Below, piece after piece: positions 12,017 to 23,886 of a stretch of DNA of 64,000 nucleotides. The position numbers and the translations under genes are program-made. Source of the stretch: Owenia fusiformis. Taxonomy: Eukaryota; Annelida; Polychaeta; Sabellida; Oweniidae. The first letter of the stretch is position 1; each line of letters begins with the position of its first letter. The stretch is taken from positions 28,077,915-28,141,914 of the forward strand of contig CAIIXF020000001.1 in NCBI GenBank assembly GCA_903813345.2, written 5' to 3'. Under the pieces are notes generated by a model that was not told the origin of the DNA, ran no database searches, and was given only the letters and a program-made list of their open reading frames with translations.

Positions 12017-14202
12017 AGACGTCAATTTCAAACATATACAGTACTAGATGATAGGACATCAAGCTGTGAAAACAGCAAAATATTTTGCAATTTTTATTTC
12101 AGGGGCATTCAAATAAGGATTTAGAGCATTACAAATCATTATGGCTTAGCACCTAACCATTATGACCATGCTAGTCTCCATCTACTAGATTTCCCATGTC
12201 AGTTACTTTCTGGTGTGGGAAATGCAAAAATACATTAGTTTACATCAATAGAAAGCCTAAAATTAGAAAAGGCTAATTGAAGTCTGCAGACAAGTCATAT
12301 TATACATTCTGCGCAAGCAGAGATCCCTGTTCTTTTGGAATCGCCTCAAAAGTAGTTCACCATTAACAGATTAATGGACACTTTAATAATTTCAACAAAT
12401 ATACTTAATGGACTAGCATAGTATGTGTCTGTGTTCGGTGGAAATAGACAAGGTTACTGGTAATTGTTACATTCTAGTCATTAGATCAATCCTTTTCAGC
12501 TCCAAGAGTTGAGGAGGCTCATATTAATATTTCCCTATCGATATCAATTTTAAAAACACGTATTCAGCTTTTCAGCGTTTGATTATAAAAAAATATTACT
12601 AAACATTATATATCAAATATGTATCTATATATATTATTTTTGAATTGGAATAAATAATTAAAACTGAGTTTCTTAATTTTAGTATTGTGTAATTGGCAAG
12701 CAGTAATTGTAAGGTTGGTGTATTAATGTAATATGATGATTGGTTCTGATCTTTACATTAGTCTGATTGTTTAAAAGGATAAACAGTATTAATTTCTGTT
12801 TAAAAATCTGATAAGTGAACATTGATTGCAAGGCTTGGTAAAACAATGTGTGTTGTTCGTGTTTTTATACGTGCCTTTTTAAACCAGGCCAAGTATAGTT
12901 TATCTGTTTTATATAGGTACCTACAAGACCACATGACGCAACTCGGACCTGGAAATAGTTTTTAAAAAATCTAATATTAGCCCTAATTGCAAACAGCAAT
13001 TCTAGAATGAATTGAACAGCCCTGTACAATATTCTCTTCCATCTGACAAACACCATATTTTTTTGTCATGGTGTATCTCATATATTTCGCCATGAAGTCT
13101 GTGTATTCTTTTTAGCTTTTTTGGTTATGGTGATGTCCCGCTTTTGATCAGCGCAACTTCAGGAAAACCACACGCCGGATTTCTAATTGTATATGGTGGT
13201 ACAAAGTGTAAAGCGCAGCCCCTCTTTCTCTGATCCTAAAATATATAAGCAATATTAAAGGAAGTTGGAATCAACTGCTTCAAAATTTTATTCAAACGTG
13301 TTTCTCTAAATGTAAAAGTTCTTTCATGTTTTACATTGTCTATATTACCCCCTAGTCACACCAAACTAATTCTCAATTTACCGCCTGCTCCGTCCAAAAA
13401 TTGTACTTCGGTCCAGTCAGGTCTGTCGGCGAAAATGATTAACGAGCTACAATGAGATGGACGCCAGAATTTTGTACAGGCTCGGAATTCTGTAGCATTG
13501 TCATACGAGCACGTCCATGACGTTCTTTTAAGAACGTAGTAATCGTGAGAGCTTTTTTGCTGTGACCGCATCTTTGTCCATTCTTGGATTACCAAAGTAT
13601 GGAGTTTTCATTGAGTGAAAATCAAACTGGAAAACGAGTACACGTCATTATCCTAGTTCAGTTTAGCCTTAAAGCAATTGAAATAGGTCCGTAGTCAGTT
13701 TAAAGATCATTCTCAAAAACCTTTAAACCCAAAATTGTGCCAAAATTTTGAAATTGTAAGGCCTAATTTCTTGAATATTTGGCCTAAATATTCATGATGT
13801 TCGTGAAAAGGTTCGCACTTGTTATTCAAGATGGGCAGGTGATGCACCTTTAATTAGAAATTCCTCGCGTGGAGAATTGAGTAAATTACTTGTATTTCAT
13901 AAGGTCATTTTAACAAGGTTTTAGCCGTTTCTGTAGGAAGAAGATATATTGCTTAAATGCCTTATGAAAGGTGAACCATTTGTCAATATCACTGAAAACA
14001 TTCTTTATTGTATCATCTTGACTTCAGCTCTTTTTATGTTCCATATTTTATATTTAAACAAAGTATAACAAGAATGATCTGACACGATTTGTGGAACTCT
14101 AATATCGTATATCGCAATATCGTATGAAATCCTCCTCCACGTTACCTAGCATTGTTTTTTGATCATTTTGCAACTAATTAAAAAACTATGGAATTTATTT
14201 TG

Positions 14203-15229
14203 TATCAAAATTGGACATTACATGATCTATGGGAAAAATCGAACTATATGATGCGATACTCGAACTATATGATGCAATACTCGAACTATATGATTCGAAA
14301 CTCGCATCACACTATGCGAAATACGCATCATTGTATGCGAAACTCGCATCATCGTATGCCATTTTCAATCCATGTTATACCAACAGTTAATTTTCTTACA
14401 TAACTTATTTTCATTCACACACGCACTGGTTGTATCAAGTGTCACACAAAGAGTTAGCACTAACTCCAATCACTTTCCAAAAATCCAAAAGCAATGTTGA
14501 AATGTCACACGGATTGTGTTATAAGTGGCATAGGATACTGAAAGAATTACACATGGATCAAAGTAAATTTCGAATGAACGTGTCAATTTTACACACGCAT
14601 TGAGTTCAAACTCGCATAGGATGGTTCCCGCTCGCATAGGCTGTCACAAACAAGTTGCACTTCACACAGGGTGCGAGATTTGAAATCACGTGACATTTGC
14701 ATCCTGGTTTCTACAATACACCGCCCTCCGTTGAAATGTTATAAAATGTAAATTTCAAATTAAAAATATATAATTTAGCTTAGCTAGGGAGACGAACACG
14801 TGGCCATTTATTGAGAAACTACAAACTAGATATTTTTATATTTTTGCCGCGCTGATGTGTTATTTCGTTCAGTGCAAAAGTAACGCGAGATTTAGAAGAA
14901 AATCTCGAACATCTCTAGAAAGCAATTTATGTTACATCAAGATGTGTGATCGGTACATCAAGGTGTGTGGTCGGCACATCATGGTTTGTGAAGTGCAAAA
15001 CGTTTGTGCGAGCCGCATAAGCATTTGTTCGACTTGTGTACCCTGTTCGATGTCATTTTTAAACAATGCATACACAAATACGCATGTACAAGTGTGATTT
15101 TACAAACATAGAGTGTGCAAACTCGAACAAACCGTGTATGAAATCACACGGATTGTGTATGTATTCTGCTAAACGCTATTCTATGTGTTAGAGATATCAC
15201 ATAAATATAATATGTCCAATTTTGATACA
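14203..15229. mobile_element. Putative 1 kb element with short terminal inverted repeats
   Basis: TGTATCAAAATTGGACAT (14203-14220) recurs inverted at about 15211-15229. The interior is full of short CGCAT, CACAC and ACATCA-type motifs that do not look coding. It includes a 21 bp tandem repeat near the left end. No target duplication could be fixed, so a transposon origin is inferred from the paired ends and the distinctive interior only. Confidence 0.5.
14235..14362 (+). repeat. 21 bp tandem repeat
   Basis: About six units of 21 bp run in tandem. The first are of the form AACTATATGATGCGATACTCG; later ones drift to CATCACACTATGCGAAATACG-like forms. The unit is a multiple of three, so a reading frame stays open through it (N-Y-M-M-x-Y-S pattern), but nothing else suggests coding. 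Confidence 0.65.
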
Positions 15230-15600
15230 GTTTTAACACCATAAAAAACAGCAATGACATAATAGTATTCTTTATAGGTCATGTAGACTTCGACTACTTG
15301 AGTCTTACACACTGCATGGTGACATTGCACCATTTTCAATAGATCTCATACCTTCGAAGCGCAGCATTTAAGCTCTACCTTGTCTTATTCATTTTGTAAG
15401 ATTTATTTATATTTTTTTTATGAAAGATAAACCGGAAGATTTGTTGAATTGTACTGCAAAAGTCACACACGCCTCTCCCTTTTGAACGCGTTTTGTACTT
15501 TTTACGGACGTGATTTTGAGCCAAAACAAGGTCAGCAAGAATGTGATTAATCATGCAAATGAAATTTAGTCAATTAATTCTGCATACTTCCTAAAAAACT

Positions 15601-15790
15601 ACTAGTAATCCGAAATGAACCGGTACGATGACTACAGTTTTTAACTTTAACAAAAGCCGAGATGGCGATGAAATGTGAGTTTTTTTGCTCCTTTGAAAAT
15701 CAAATTCGAAATGGACCGCTACGATAAGTATAGGGTTTCGAATTTTTCCCAAGATGGCGATAAAATTTGCGTTTTCATTTTGCATTGTTT
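15601..15790 (+). repeat. Two diverged tandem copies of about 95 bp
   Basis: CGAAATGAACCGGTACGATGA and CGAAATGGACCGCTACGATAA start two consecutive blocks. Both continue to a GATGGCGAT(G/A)AAAT motif followed by a T-rich run. The copies are clearly related but diverged. No function is evident. Confidence 0.5.
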
Positions 15791-16962
15791 ACTCAGTGAA
15801 TTCTTAAGTACTATCAAAATGTACGAAGAAGTTTCTTACGCGGTGAGATTAAGGACGGATTGAATAAAATCAGCTACAAAAGAAACACCAGAATAATAAA
15901 TAATCCCGGGAAATAATCCAAAGCCATAATTGTACCACAAAAATGTGCACTTTTAGAATGTTGCCCATTGTTCTTTTTAGTAAAGTTGAAGAGTGCATGT
16001 CAATACGTACATGATGAGTTTGATTATGGAACATAGATTGGATTCGATTGGATGCTCTTCCTCTGTTGTACTGAGTCTAATCATTTCTAATTCGTTGAAT
16101 TGATGGATTATCTGTTCATGCTTTCCATCTGCACTGTCAGTTGGTATTTAGGAAAACATCACTATTATCTCACATCTCCAGGCCCCGAAACTCGGGGATG
16201 GATTGATAATTTATTGTTCATCAAAAGTACACGTGTTACATTTAGAAAATGAAAACTTATCACAAAATAACATAAGATTCACTTTTGCGTAAATTGTTGT
16301 TGTAAATGTCAAGTGTTCCGTCTTTTTATTGTTCCCCTCGAGCGCTAAATTATCGTTCCGAATGAGCTATACTTCTTCCCAACTACATTTTTATGTTTAA
16401 TTGACAATACAAATTCGTAAACTGGTTGATATTTTATTTGATGATTTCTAGTGTTACATACACACGTATGGCTTATTAAGACTGCTTGAAAACATTGCAA
16501 TTCTAAATGTATGAATCCCGAATCCTCCCTACAATTTTTGGGCAATTTTTCCAAATTTGTTTTAACTACAAGGTTGTAAAAGCCAAAAACAAATCATCAA
16601 GCAGACACACAGCAGATCTGTAAGGAATAATGAAAGCTGCACTGGCAATTAAAGCTCCCTTCTGCTCACCTGGGTTGAATAAATGTGTAGAAGTATGAAA
16701 ATACCTGGATTTGAATCTACACCAGATTCAAGTACAATAGTCGACTGATAGGTAATACGCAAGGTAGGTACTAGAAAAAATATAGTACGTGTTTTAGCAC
16801 TGCGATTTAAGGTGTAGTAATTTAGAATTAATTAGATAGGTTGTTTTGAAAATGTAGTTTTTATTGTATATTTAAATATTTTCTTTTTTCATGAGCGAGG
16901 AACGAGAACAAGGACTTATTTGTCATCTCGAACTTGAATAGTTATTCTACCGGGATACAAAA

Positions 16963-18880
16963 ATGTGGTTTAAAGTAGCCTGGTTCTGTCTCCTGGTGGT
17001 TACCATAGTGACATCCGCTCCATTGCCTGCATTGTTGGATACTAAGGATATCCTCAGTATCCATAAAGACATGAATGTCCCTATCACTATGAAACAGGTA
17101 AGTTGATTCAACTTGAGAACAACGTGTTTATTTGAACTGTGACGTGATATCGATCTTTTAAGAGATGAAAATAAAAACATGTACGAACATTTAAAATCAT
17201 ATGTTTTCATCTGTATTTAAGGCGGAGAATGAAATTTTGAAATTACCAGCGAACAAAAGGAAGAACACAGATAAACTCGCTTACTATCTATTTGTGGAAT
17301 ACATGCAAGAACTTATAAAATCTGAAGAAAATACAACACCGGTTAACAAAGCAGATGTCGTAAAAATATACCCAACGAAATCTTCACCAGTGTCCAAGGA
17401 AACTAGCAATGGGAAATTGATACTCCCCAGTTCAAAAGATGCACTTCTCAAAGCGGGAATTGATGACTTGGATGTATCTCCCACAAACATTATGATCGCA
17501 CCTACGACACAGAACAATACTTCTGTAGATATACTTAACACGACCATGTCAATCGAATCTGACAGCGTTGAAATAAACCAAACCACTAACAGTTTAGATA
17601 TGACCTCCTCAGTCAAACCTGGACTTCTATCTACGGTCCAATACAAAGATTCTGTTGATCCTGTTAAAATGACCCATACAGCGGAATATGACAATAGTGA
17701 CATAACTAGCGTAGCAGTCACAAGTGCCCAACAGGATGTGTCAACCACTAAATCTGTCCTTGCGACTACTCCACAATATGATACTTCTGTTAATACAGTT
17801 ACAATGTCAATGGAAATTGACAATGCTGAACTGAAAACGGCCAAACCTACAACTGAGAACTTTAATGTACGTAATGCAAACGTTACACAAGTATCAACGA
17901 CACAACATAATGATTCTTTCATTGCTATTACAACAGGAAACACATCCGTACCCAGTGATATGCAACATGATATCGCAAGTACCACAGTGTCACTGACACT
18001 TTGGAGTCCTACTGAAAAACTCACACAAGCACCAGCAGTGCACGATAATGATTCTAGCATTGTTGTTGAAACTGGTAATGCAACTACACTTAATGATACA
18101 CTACAGGATATCGCAAGTACCACAAAGTCGTTGACATTTGGAAATCCTACTGAAGAACACACACAAGTATCAACACCACAGTATAACGACTCTTCTATTC
18201 CTGTTGAAACAGGTAATACAACTATGCCTAATGATACACTACAGGATATTGCAAGTACCACAGAATTTGGAGGTCCTACTGAAGAACTCACACAAGTATC
18301 AACAGCAAAGTATAATGACTCTTCCATAGCTGTTGAAACTGGTAATACAACTGTACCTAGTGATGTACTACAAGCTATAACAACTACCACAGAGTCATTG
18401 ACATTGGGGAATATTTCTCTCACTGAAAAGGTCACATTTTTTGAAACAACCGTGGCTTCAAGGAATAACGACACACTTGGTAATACCGCGAATGAATTTC
18501 AAAGTTTGAATAACGGCAAACTTGCTAATAATTCAAAAGGAGATGCTGCACTGCTTGCTTCTAACGGAATAAATACAAAAGGTGGCATTAGCAATCTAAC
18601 CGATTCACCAGAAGGATTTTCAAAAATGGTAACTGAAACATTCAATAAAAGTTCTAACAGTTCATCCGAGAAAGAACCAATGATTGCGATTGATTCAACA
18701 ACACACAACTCTGCTTCAAGTACTTCTAAGAAGGAGAGTACATCTGATACATCTGATATTTTTTATCCAGGTATTCCGCCCACTGAATCTGATTCTGTGT
18801 CAACACATTCGACAAATCCCTCTGATAAAACATCAAAAAAACCAACACCGAGATCTGATATCGAATGGGATGGGATCTGA
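16963..18880 (+). CDS. Secreted Ser/Thr/Asn-rich repeat protein (mucin-like), two exons
   Basis: Exons are 16963-17097 and 17222-18880, joined in phase 0, giving 597 residues. The N-terminus is a clear signal peptide (hydrophobic core FCLLVVTIVTSA, likely cleavage near residue 19). The mature chain has no cysteine and is rich in Ser, Thr, Asn and acidic residues, with many N-x-S/T sequons. Four tandem repeats of about 46 residues start at residues 267, 313, 359 and 402 (138, 138 and 129 bp apart). Each follows the pattern TQ-V-S-T-x-x-Y-N-D-S...V-E-T-G-N-T-T...IASTT. More diverged related units occur before them. The protein is probably extracellular and heavily glycosylated; mucus, cuticle or mineral matrix roles are all possible. 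I recognise no family. An opposite-strand frame of 396 codons overlaps it but is most likely a by-product of codon composition. Confidence 0.82.
17885..18430 (+). repeat. Coding tandem repeats of 138/129 bp
   Basis: Four in-frame units encode the 46-residue repeats of the mucin-like protein. The third unit is 9 bp shorter. Units 2-4 are closest to each other at the DNA level, which suggests recent unequal exchange. Confidence 0.75.
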
Positions 18881-19144
18881 CAATTAAATCCATTCTCACT
18901 TGGAAGGATGTAATTTGTTCACAGAAGATTAATTAACTTTGGTGGGAAAATGATTTAAAATGGTATATACAGTATGATACATGTAATTTTTGAGAAAGAA
19001 TTATGTGTGACCATTAGTTTATTTAGTGACAATTAGGCCGGGTCAAACAAGTCGATCTAATCTTGATGAATGACATATTTGAACTAAGTCTTTATTAGAC
19101 AGTCGAAATGCTCAATGACAAAGTGGGTGTCTCACCTTCAAAAG

Positions 19145-19495
19145 CACTGGTCAGTATCAAGTGAAGATGACGGCCGTAACCTTCGCATCAAAGATGGCGG
19201 ACGGTAAGTGTCGATTTCGATATTTTTAGTTTTCATCGAATTAAACTACTTTATAGTTGATATAATGCTTTGGTATTTGAACAAAATTAGGCTTTTATGA
19301 CATAGAAACTGGAATATGATCAATTTTCATATACCATGCGCATTGCGCACCGCAATTTAACGATATCAAAGCCTAACGTCAACTATAAAGTAGTTTAATT
19401 CGATGAAAACTAAAAAATATCGAAATCGACAATTGCCGTCCGCCATCTTAGATGCGAAGGTTACTACCGTCACCTTCGCTTGATACTGACCAGTG
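19145..19495. mobile_element. 351 bp foldback MITE with 5 bp target duplication
   Basis: The ends are CACTGGTCAGTATCAAG and its inverse, and the inverted arms extend about 130 bp each, including an AAGATGGCGGACGG-type segment. AAAAG flanks both ends (19140-19144 and 19496-19500) as a 5 bp direct repeat. The CACTGG termini and 5 bp duplication match those of the element at 5501-8240, so the two probably use the same transposase. Confidence 0.85.
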
Positions 19496-19890
19496 AAAAG
19501 GATGAATATTTTTTGGATATTGTTTGAATATAAATTGAAAATAAGCAATTAGACCTGGTATGTTAAAAAGTATTGTAAATACTGCATTGTATGCTTGTAC
19601 TCTGACATCCGTGATCTTATAATAGTCAGTAGTCACTGGTGTTAAAAGAAGAAAACTGTTTATTCGGTTTAAAATTTACTTTTTATATCACTTACAAAAC
19701 ATAACTTTGAATCAATTTACAAATGACAACTATAGGCTTGATAAATGATCCAATCACTTCCAAGAAAACAATAAAATCTAACTCGTACGTTGTACGTTGT
19801 GGTAATTAAATCCAATTTCTGTTGCCGAAGATAAACATTTTTCTTTGGATAATGTTCTTTTTTGTTTGCCTTATTCATTTGGTGATTCCT

Positions 19891-20256
19891 TTAATGATTT
19901 AATTGCACGTGATATGCATATGAGTTGCCGGAAATGTGTTGAGTGTCCATCCTGATGGCCATAACTTGCTGGATGACGAGGTGATTTGGAAAATTCACGT
20001 CCTTAACAGCCATTCCCTGGAAACGTTTGTTGAATCCTAACATAGAACAAACATAGACTAACTCTTTAACTCTGATTTCATGAGTGCGTTGTACCATTTC
20101 ACCAAGTAGATTCTCAGCGTCTAAGATGATGGGTGTGCCATCTACACTTGAATTTGTAAATGTTTTCAATTTCGCGTCCTCTTGATAAGTGCTTCTTCCA
20201 GGATGAACATTATGTTTCTGGTTTAGTCTGGTAATAAATATGGAATGTGTTTGTAT
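19891..20256 (-). CDS. Possible terminal exon of an unidentified gene
   Basis: An open minus-strand frame of about 121 codons ends in a stop at 19891-19893. It begins after an in-frame TAG (20257-20259) that could also be the end of a splice acceptor. The encoded segment has a natural-looking composition (for example PIILDAENLLGEMVQRTHEI). I recognise no family and found no upstream partner exon. It may be a pseudogene fragment. Confidence 0.25.
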   Translation of the reverse strand: MQTHSIFITRLNQKHNVHPGRSTYQEDAKLKTFTNSSVDGTPIILDAENLLGEMVQRTHEIRVKELVYVCSMLGFNKRFQGMAVKDVNFPNHLVIQQVMAIRMDTQHISGNSYAYHVQLNH

Positions 20257-20847
20257 CTACAAAGTGTTGTCCTATTTGATATCGGTATTCAGAAACAGTT
20301 TGACACGGAGAGTATTGAAAACTTTCATTTCACTGGTTTCACTGGTATTAACTAGCTTTCATAGTCATTCATCGGAATGACAGCCAAAGCCTGGAAAGAT
20401 ATATGTCATGTTTTATTATACCCTTACAATACAATACAATGCTATTATTAACAATCAACAAGTTCTAAATAAATATATCAATGCAAATAATTTTACTGAA
20501 GTACAGGGTGTCCATAGCCTATTTACACCTTTCATACTTTGTATTGTAATTGTAAAGATACTTTATGGTCACTGTATATGACAGCCTTTAATTGTTTCAA
20601 AAATGTAGACTCTGATTGAATTTGACGATGAAAATTTTTACTTTTTTTAACAACAAAGATGTAAAATCAAAGAACGAATCATCAAGCACCTACACCAGAT
20701 ATACAAGGAAAAATTTATATACCTATAAATTATGTCAAATATGTCGGTCACTAGCCTCTAGAGGATGCTATTGCAGAATTTATTACAGAGATTGAGTAAT
20801 ACATCATTTAATGAAAAAAATGAATGAAAAGTCGTGTCCTTGCGATT

Positions 20848-21437
20848 AAGGTGAAGGTGAAGTTCTTAAGATGGTCGAGACAGGAAGCACATGTTTTTAG
20901 TTTTGTCCATCAAAATTTATTTATTTCAGTCAATGTTGATTCCACTTATCATTTTTATGACCAAGGTCACCATGGTAATAGGAATATAAACACCAAACAT
21001 ATTAGAATAGGCATTTAATGATGACTAACATAAACCCCAAAAACAAACGAGCTGTAGAATTTTGAAACTATCTTAAATATTTAAGGTAATATAACTGTTC
21101 TGAGAAGTGCACCTTTTCCTTTTTGTTGCCACTATTTTTTGTTTGAACTATGTTTTCAAAAAAACGATGCTCGTTCATTTTGATATTTGTTTGAAGATTA
21201 TTATGTGCAATATTCAGTTTTGGATGGGCGTTTTTTCACATACTAATCCCCAAAAATGTCTCAAAGTCTTCATTTGACAATTTTGTTGACCAAACTTCAG
21301 TTTCATTGTTTTACAATATTTATATATAATGATAATAATTGCATAAACACTAATGAAACAAAAAAATGACCTGTCGGGAATCGTTTGAAAATCCTTGCGC
21401 ATTTTCGGTTTTTCTGTGAACTTCATCTTCACCTTAA
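20848..21437. repeat. Possible foldback element with TTAAGGTGAAG ends
   Basis: TTAAGGTGAAGGTGAAGTTC at the left recurs inverted near 21417-21437 with one mismatch. The arms are only about 20 bp and the interior is AT-rich without coding features. A MITE is plausible but not proven. Confidence 0.4.
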
Positions 21438-22066
21438 TTAAAAATCTTTCTTGATGTCCTAGCCAGGTGCTGTTTCAAATGGACATATAGGTCTAATGAT
21501 AGATTTTAAACTGTTCTAAAATAAATAAAAAGAATTAAAATAGCACTTTAATTCAAATAATTTTTCTCTTTAAAATGGTATATCATACTTAGACTATATT
21601 TATTGGAATCGAGAAGGTGGATACAGAACAAGAAACTGCAATAAGAGGTGATTACTAAGCGGCTTTTTATTCTGATTAATTTCCCAGTCTTTTAATCATT
21701 CTCCCTTTCTTGAAATGAATACATCCCAGGCTTTACATTACAAAATCTTTTGATGTAATGGAAATTACGAAAGGAAGTTATCACATTCCCTCCGTTTTTA
21801 CGAGGATGCCGGTTTTCGATGTTGTCCCACAGTGTGGTATTAATAAGTCAATGTTCCTGACGATTGATATCAATGTTGTAATAACAAATTAATTTAGTTT
21901 TTATTAAGTCCCGAGTGCTTTACTTTTAAGAAACAAAGTTTGTAATGAAGATTTGATGAATTGCCATATTAGCCATTAATAGTGGTCAATTATTTATTCT
22001 GTAATTATGTCAGTAAAATTGATATCTGATTTGAGGTAATGCTGATAAATTGCATACTAACCTGTG

Positions 22067-22890
22067 TTAAAATATGCCACCATTAGCTTGCTTGCACAGG
22101 GAAGGATATTCCCCAATAAACAAAAAAGCCAATCTGTAAAGGAACATGAAATAAAATGAATATATCCTTATAGTTCTTGTCACACCATAAACATCCAAAA
22201 TTTAAAACAGAAATAGCCTATAAAATATGAGACGGTAAGTTGCTCCAATATTATGATGTTGAAACGTTGGGGCATATTGGTGCAGGTAAATTCAACATTT
22301 TTATCTCTCCTTTAACTTTATAGAGTTCAGCTTGTATGTCCCGAATCTTTGAATCGATTGTTTATTTGGTATTTTTTGCAAAAAATAGATATATTAAGTA
22401 CAGAGTGAATTAAATATTTTATTTATACTATGGATGCTTATAAACAAAAAATTAAATCAATTTTCAACAAATAATTTTGAAAAACATTATGCTGTCACAC
22501 GCGTACTTCGAAGTAGTCAGAAAAGCTTTAGAAATGTATATCAAGAAAAATAGATGACATTTTTACAAAACTGACTAGGAAGATTTATAAAATATAAATT
22601 GCTATGACATTCTCTTGGAAATGATGACTTATTATTCAAGTAAAAAGCAAAAAATCTACTTACTCGCACCAGAATATACAAGATAGTCCTTTATGGTCAG
22701 ATGGAGAGCATTGACTTGTTTCGTATCCCTCAGTGCCAAGCCATTTATTCTTACAATCCGTATTTGAAATGCAATCAATAGGAGTTAATTTGCAATCATA
22801 AAATGTTCGTGGGTCACACGATATCTGAGCTTTACAGTTTGAAGCTGTGACAAGAAGTATAGTCCACACTATCACTATGTAACTGACCAT
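22067..22890 (-). CDS. Small secreted cysteine-rich peptide, two coding exons
   Basis: Coding exons are 22890-22664 and 22133-22067 on the minus strand. The donor is GTAAGT and the acceptor TTCCTTTACAG. The joined frame is 294 nt and gives 97 residues. The N-terminus MVSYIVIVWTILLVTAS is a signal peptide. The mature part has eight cysteines over about 75 residues, spaced as in disulfide-stabilised secreted peptides. A splice acceptor at 22921-22923 just upstream suggests a 5' UTR exon; alternatively translation starts at an in-frame ATG at 22944. A further donor at 22061-22060 follows the stop by a few bases, so the transcript may continue into a 3' UTR exon. I recognise no family. Immune, adhesive or other secreted roles are all possible. 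Confidence 0.55.
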
Positions 22891-23414
22891 CCTGCAACAC
22901 TGACCGAGGCTTGGAGGTGTCTGGAAGAAAAGGGATCTCCTCATTGTAATGCTGTGTCTATATCATAAAAACCACGTCATTTTATTGCAGAATATAATTA
23001 ATAGAATACATAATTTTTCTCAAAATTACTAGCGATTTTGTCTACTTGTACTTTTAATTACGATTTTATTAGAGACAACGTTTGCTCACACCAACGCAAT
23101 GCATTATTGGTAGTCCTATGGTTTGCAGTACTGACAACAGTAATAACATTTATGGCGAATGCAATGAATTTTCAGCGATTAATTATACTGAAGTATAAAA
23201 GTCGTTATTTTGTGTAGGATACGTAACCACAAGGTTAGGACGAGCAAATATCAAATATAACGAAATAGGAATCACTCACATAAAATCTTTAAATATAATT
23301 TATAATTGTAACACCAAACCGTTTAACTCTTTATGACGTGTTTCTGTCTCGTATAGTGCTATTTTTATGATCATTTACCCTGAGTGAAATCATTTTTGGT
23401 TGTCCGTTTAGCAG

Positions 23415-23886
23415 TTTAGGCGACAGTTGTGCCTACGACAAGTCGGAGATCTTCTCGTTGGAGGAACAGTTGGGGATATTGCCCTTTGGTTTATTCCTGA
23501 AGTCCCTGTTGTAAGTATGATTGCCTATGGATACATAAAATAGTATTATGTCAAAACTATAGTTAATTTGCTTGTTATACTATGACACTACAACTATTTG
23601 TAGGCTATGCAATTTTCCATAAGCTTTCAAAGAATAGTATCGTCATTACATTTGGTAAAGTCTTGAATTCATGATGAGCACTTTTGATGTGGTGCACAGC
23701 AGAGAATATTTGTAGTTAAATCATTAATTTGTGATTTAATAATGTTTACTACTTCTGTAAAAAGTTAACGAACCTCGAAAACTAAAATCTAAGCATTTCG
23801 CCAACATATCAACTTATTTCAGGCGTTGGCCTTTTCAATATATGTTCCAGTGGGCAAGAGGATTGGCTCCCAGAATGCAATTCTAA
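23415..23886 (+). CDS. Possible two terminal exons of an unidentified gene
   Basis: Segments 23415-23510 and 23823-23886 have good splice signals (acceptor GTTTAGCAG, donor GTAAGT, acceptor TTATTTCAG) and join in frame to a stop at 23884-23886. The product ends in SLEEQLGILPFGLFLKSLL then RWPFQYMFQWARGLAPRMQF, a plausible hydrophobic/aromatic C-terminus. No 5' exon was identified. Another reading frame through the same exons also stays open, so the assignment is weak. Confidence 0.25.

Larger units (their letters stand above)
12017..16962. other. Intergenic stretch, 4.9 kb, repeats but no supported gene
   Basis: It begins with the 3' UTR of ODAD4 (signal at 12649-12654). It then holds a terminal-repeat element (14203-15229), a local duplication (15601-15790) and a dispersed repeat copy near 16573-16640. 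A 79-codon open frame at 13356-13595 (-) has no recognised homology. I saw no tRNA or rRNA gene. Confidence 0.5.

Noticed and set aside
13356-13595. 79-codon minus-strand frame with several Cys and Trp
   Set aside because: It looks slightly protein-like, but no family, start context or splice partner could be identified.
17284-18474. 396-codon open frame on the strand opposite the mucin-like gene
   Set aside because: It lies wholly within the coding exon of a gene with signal peptide, splice sites and in-frame repeats. The antisense frame stays open because of repeat and codon composition, and shows no domain of its own.
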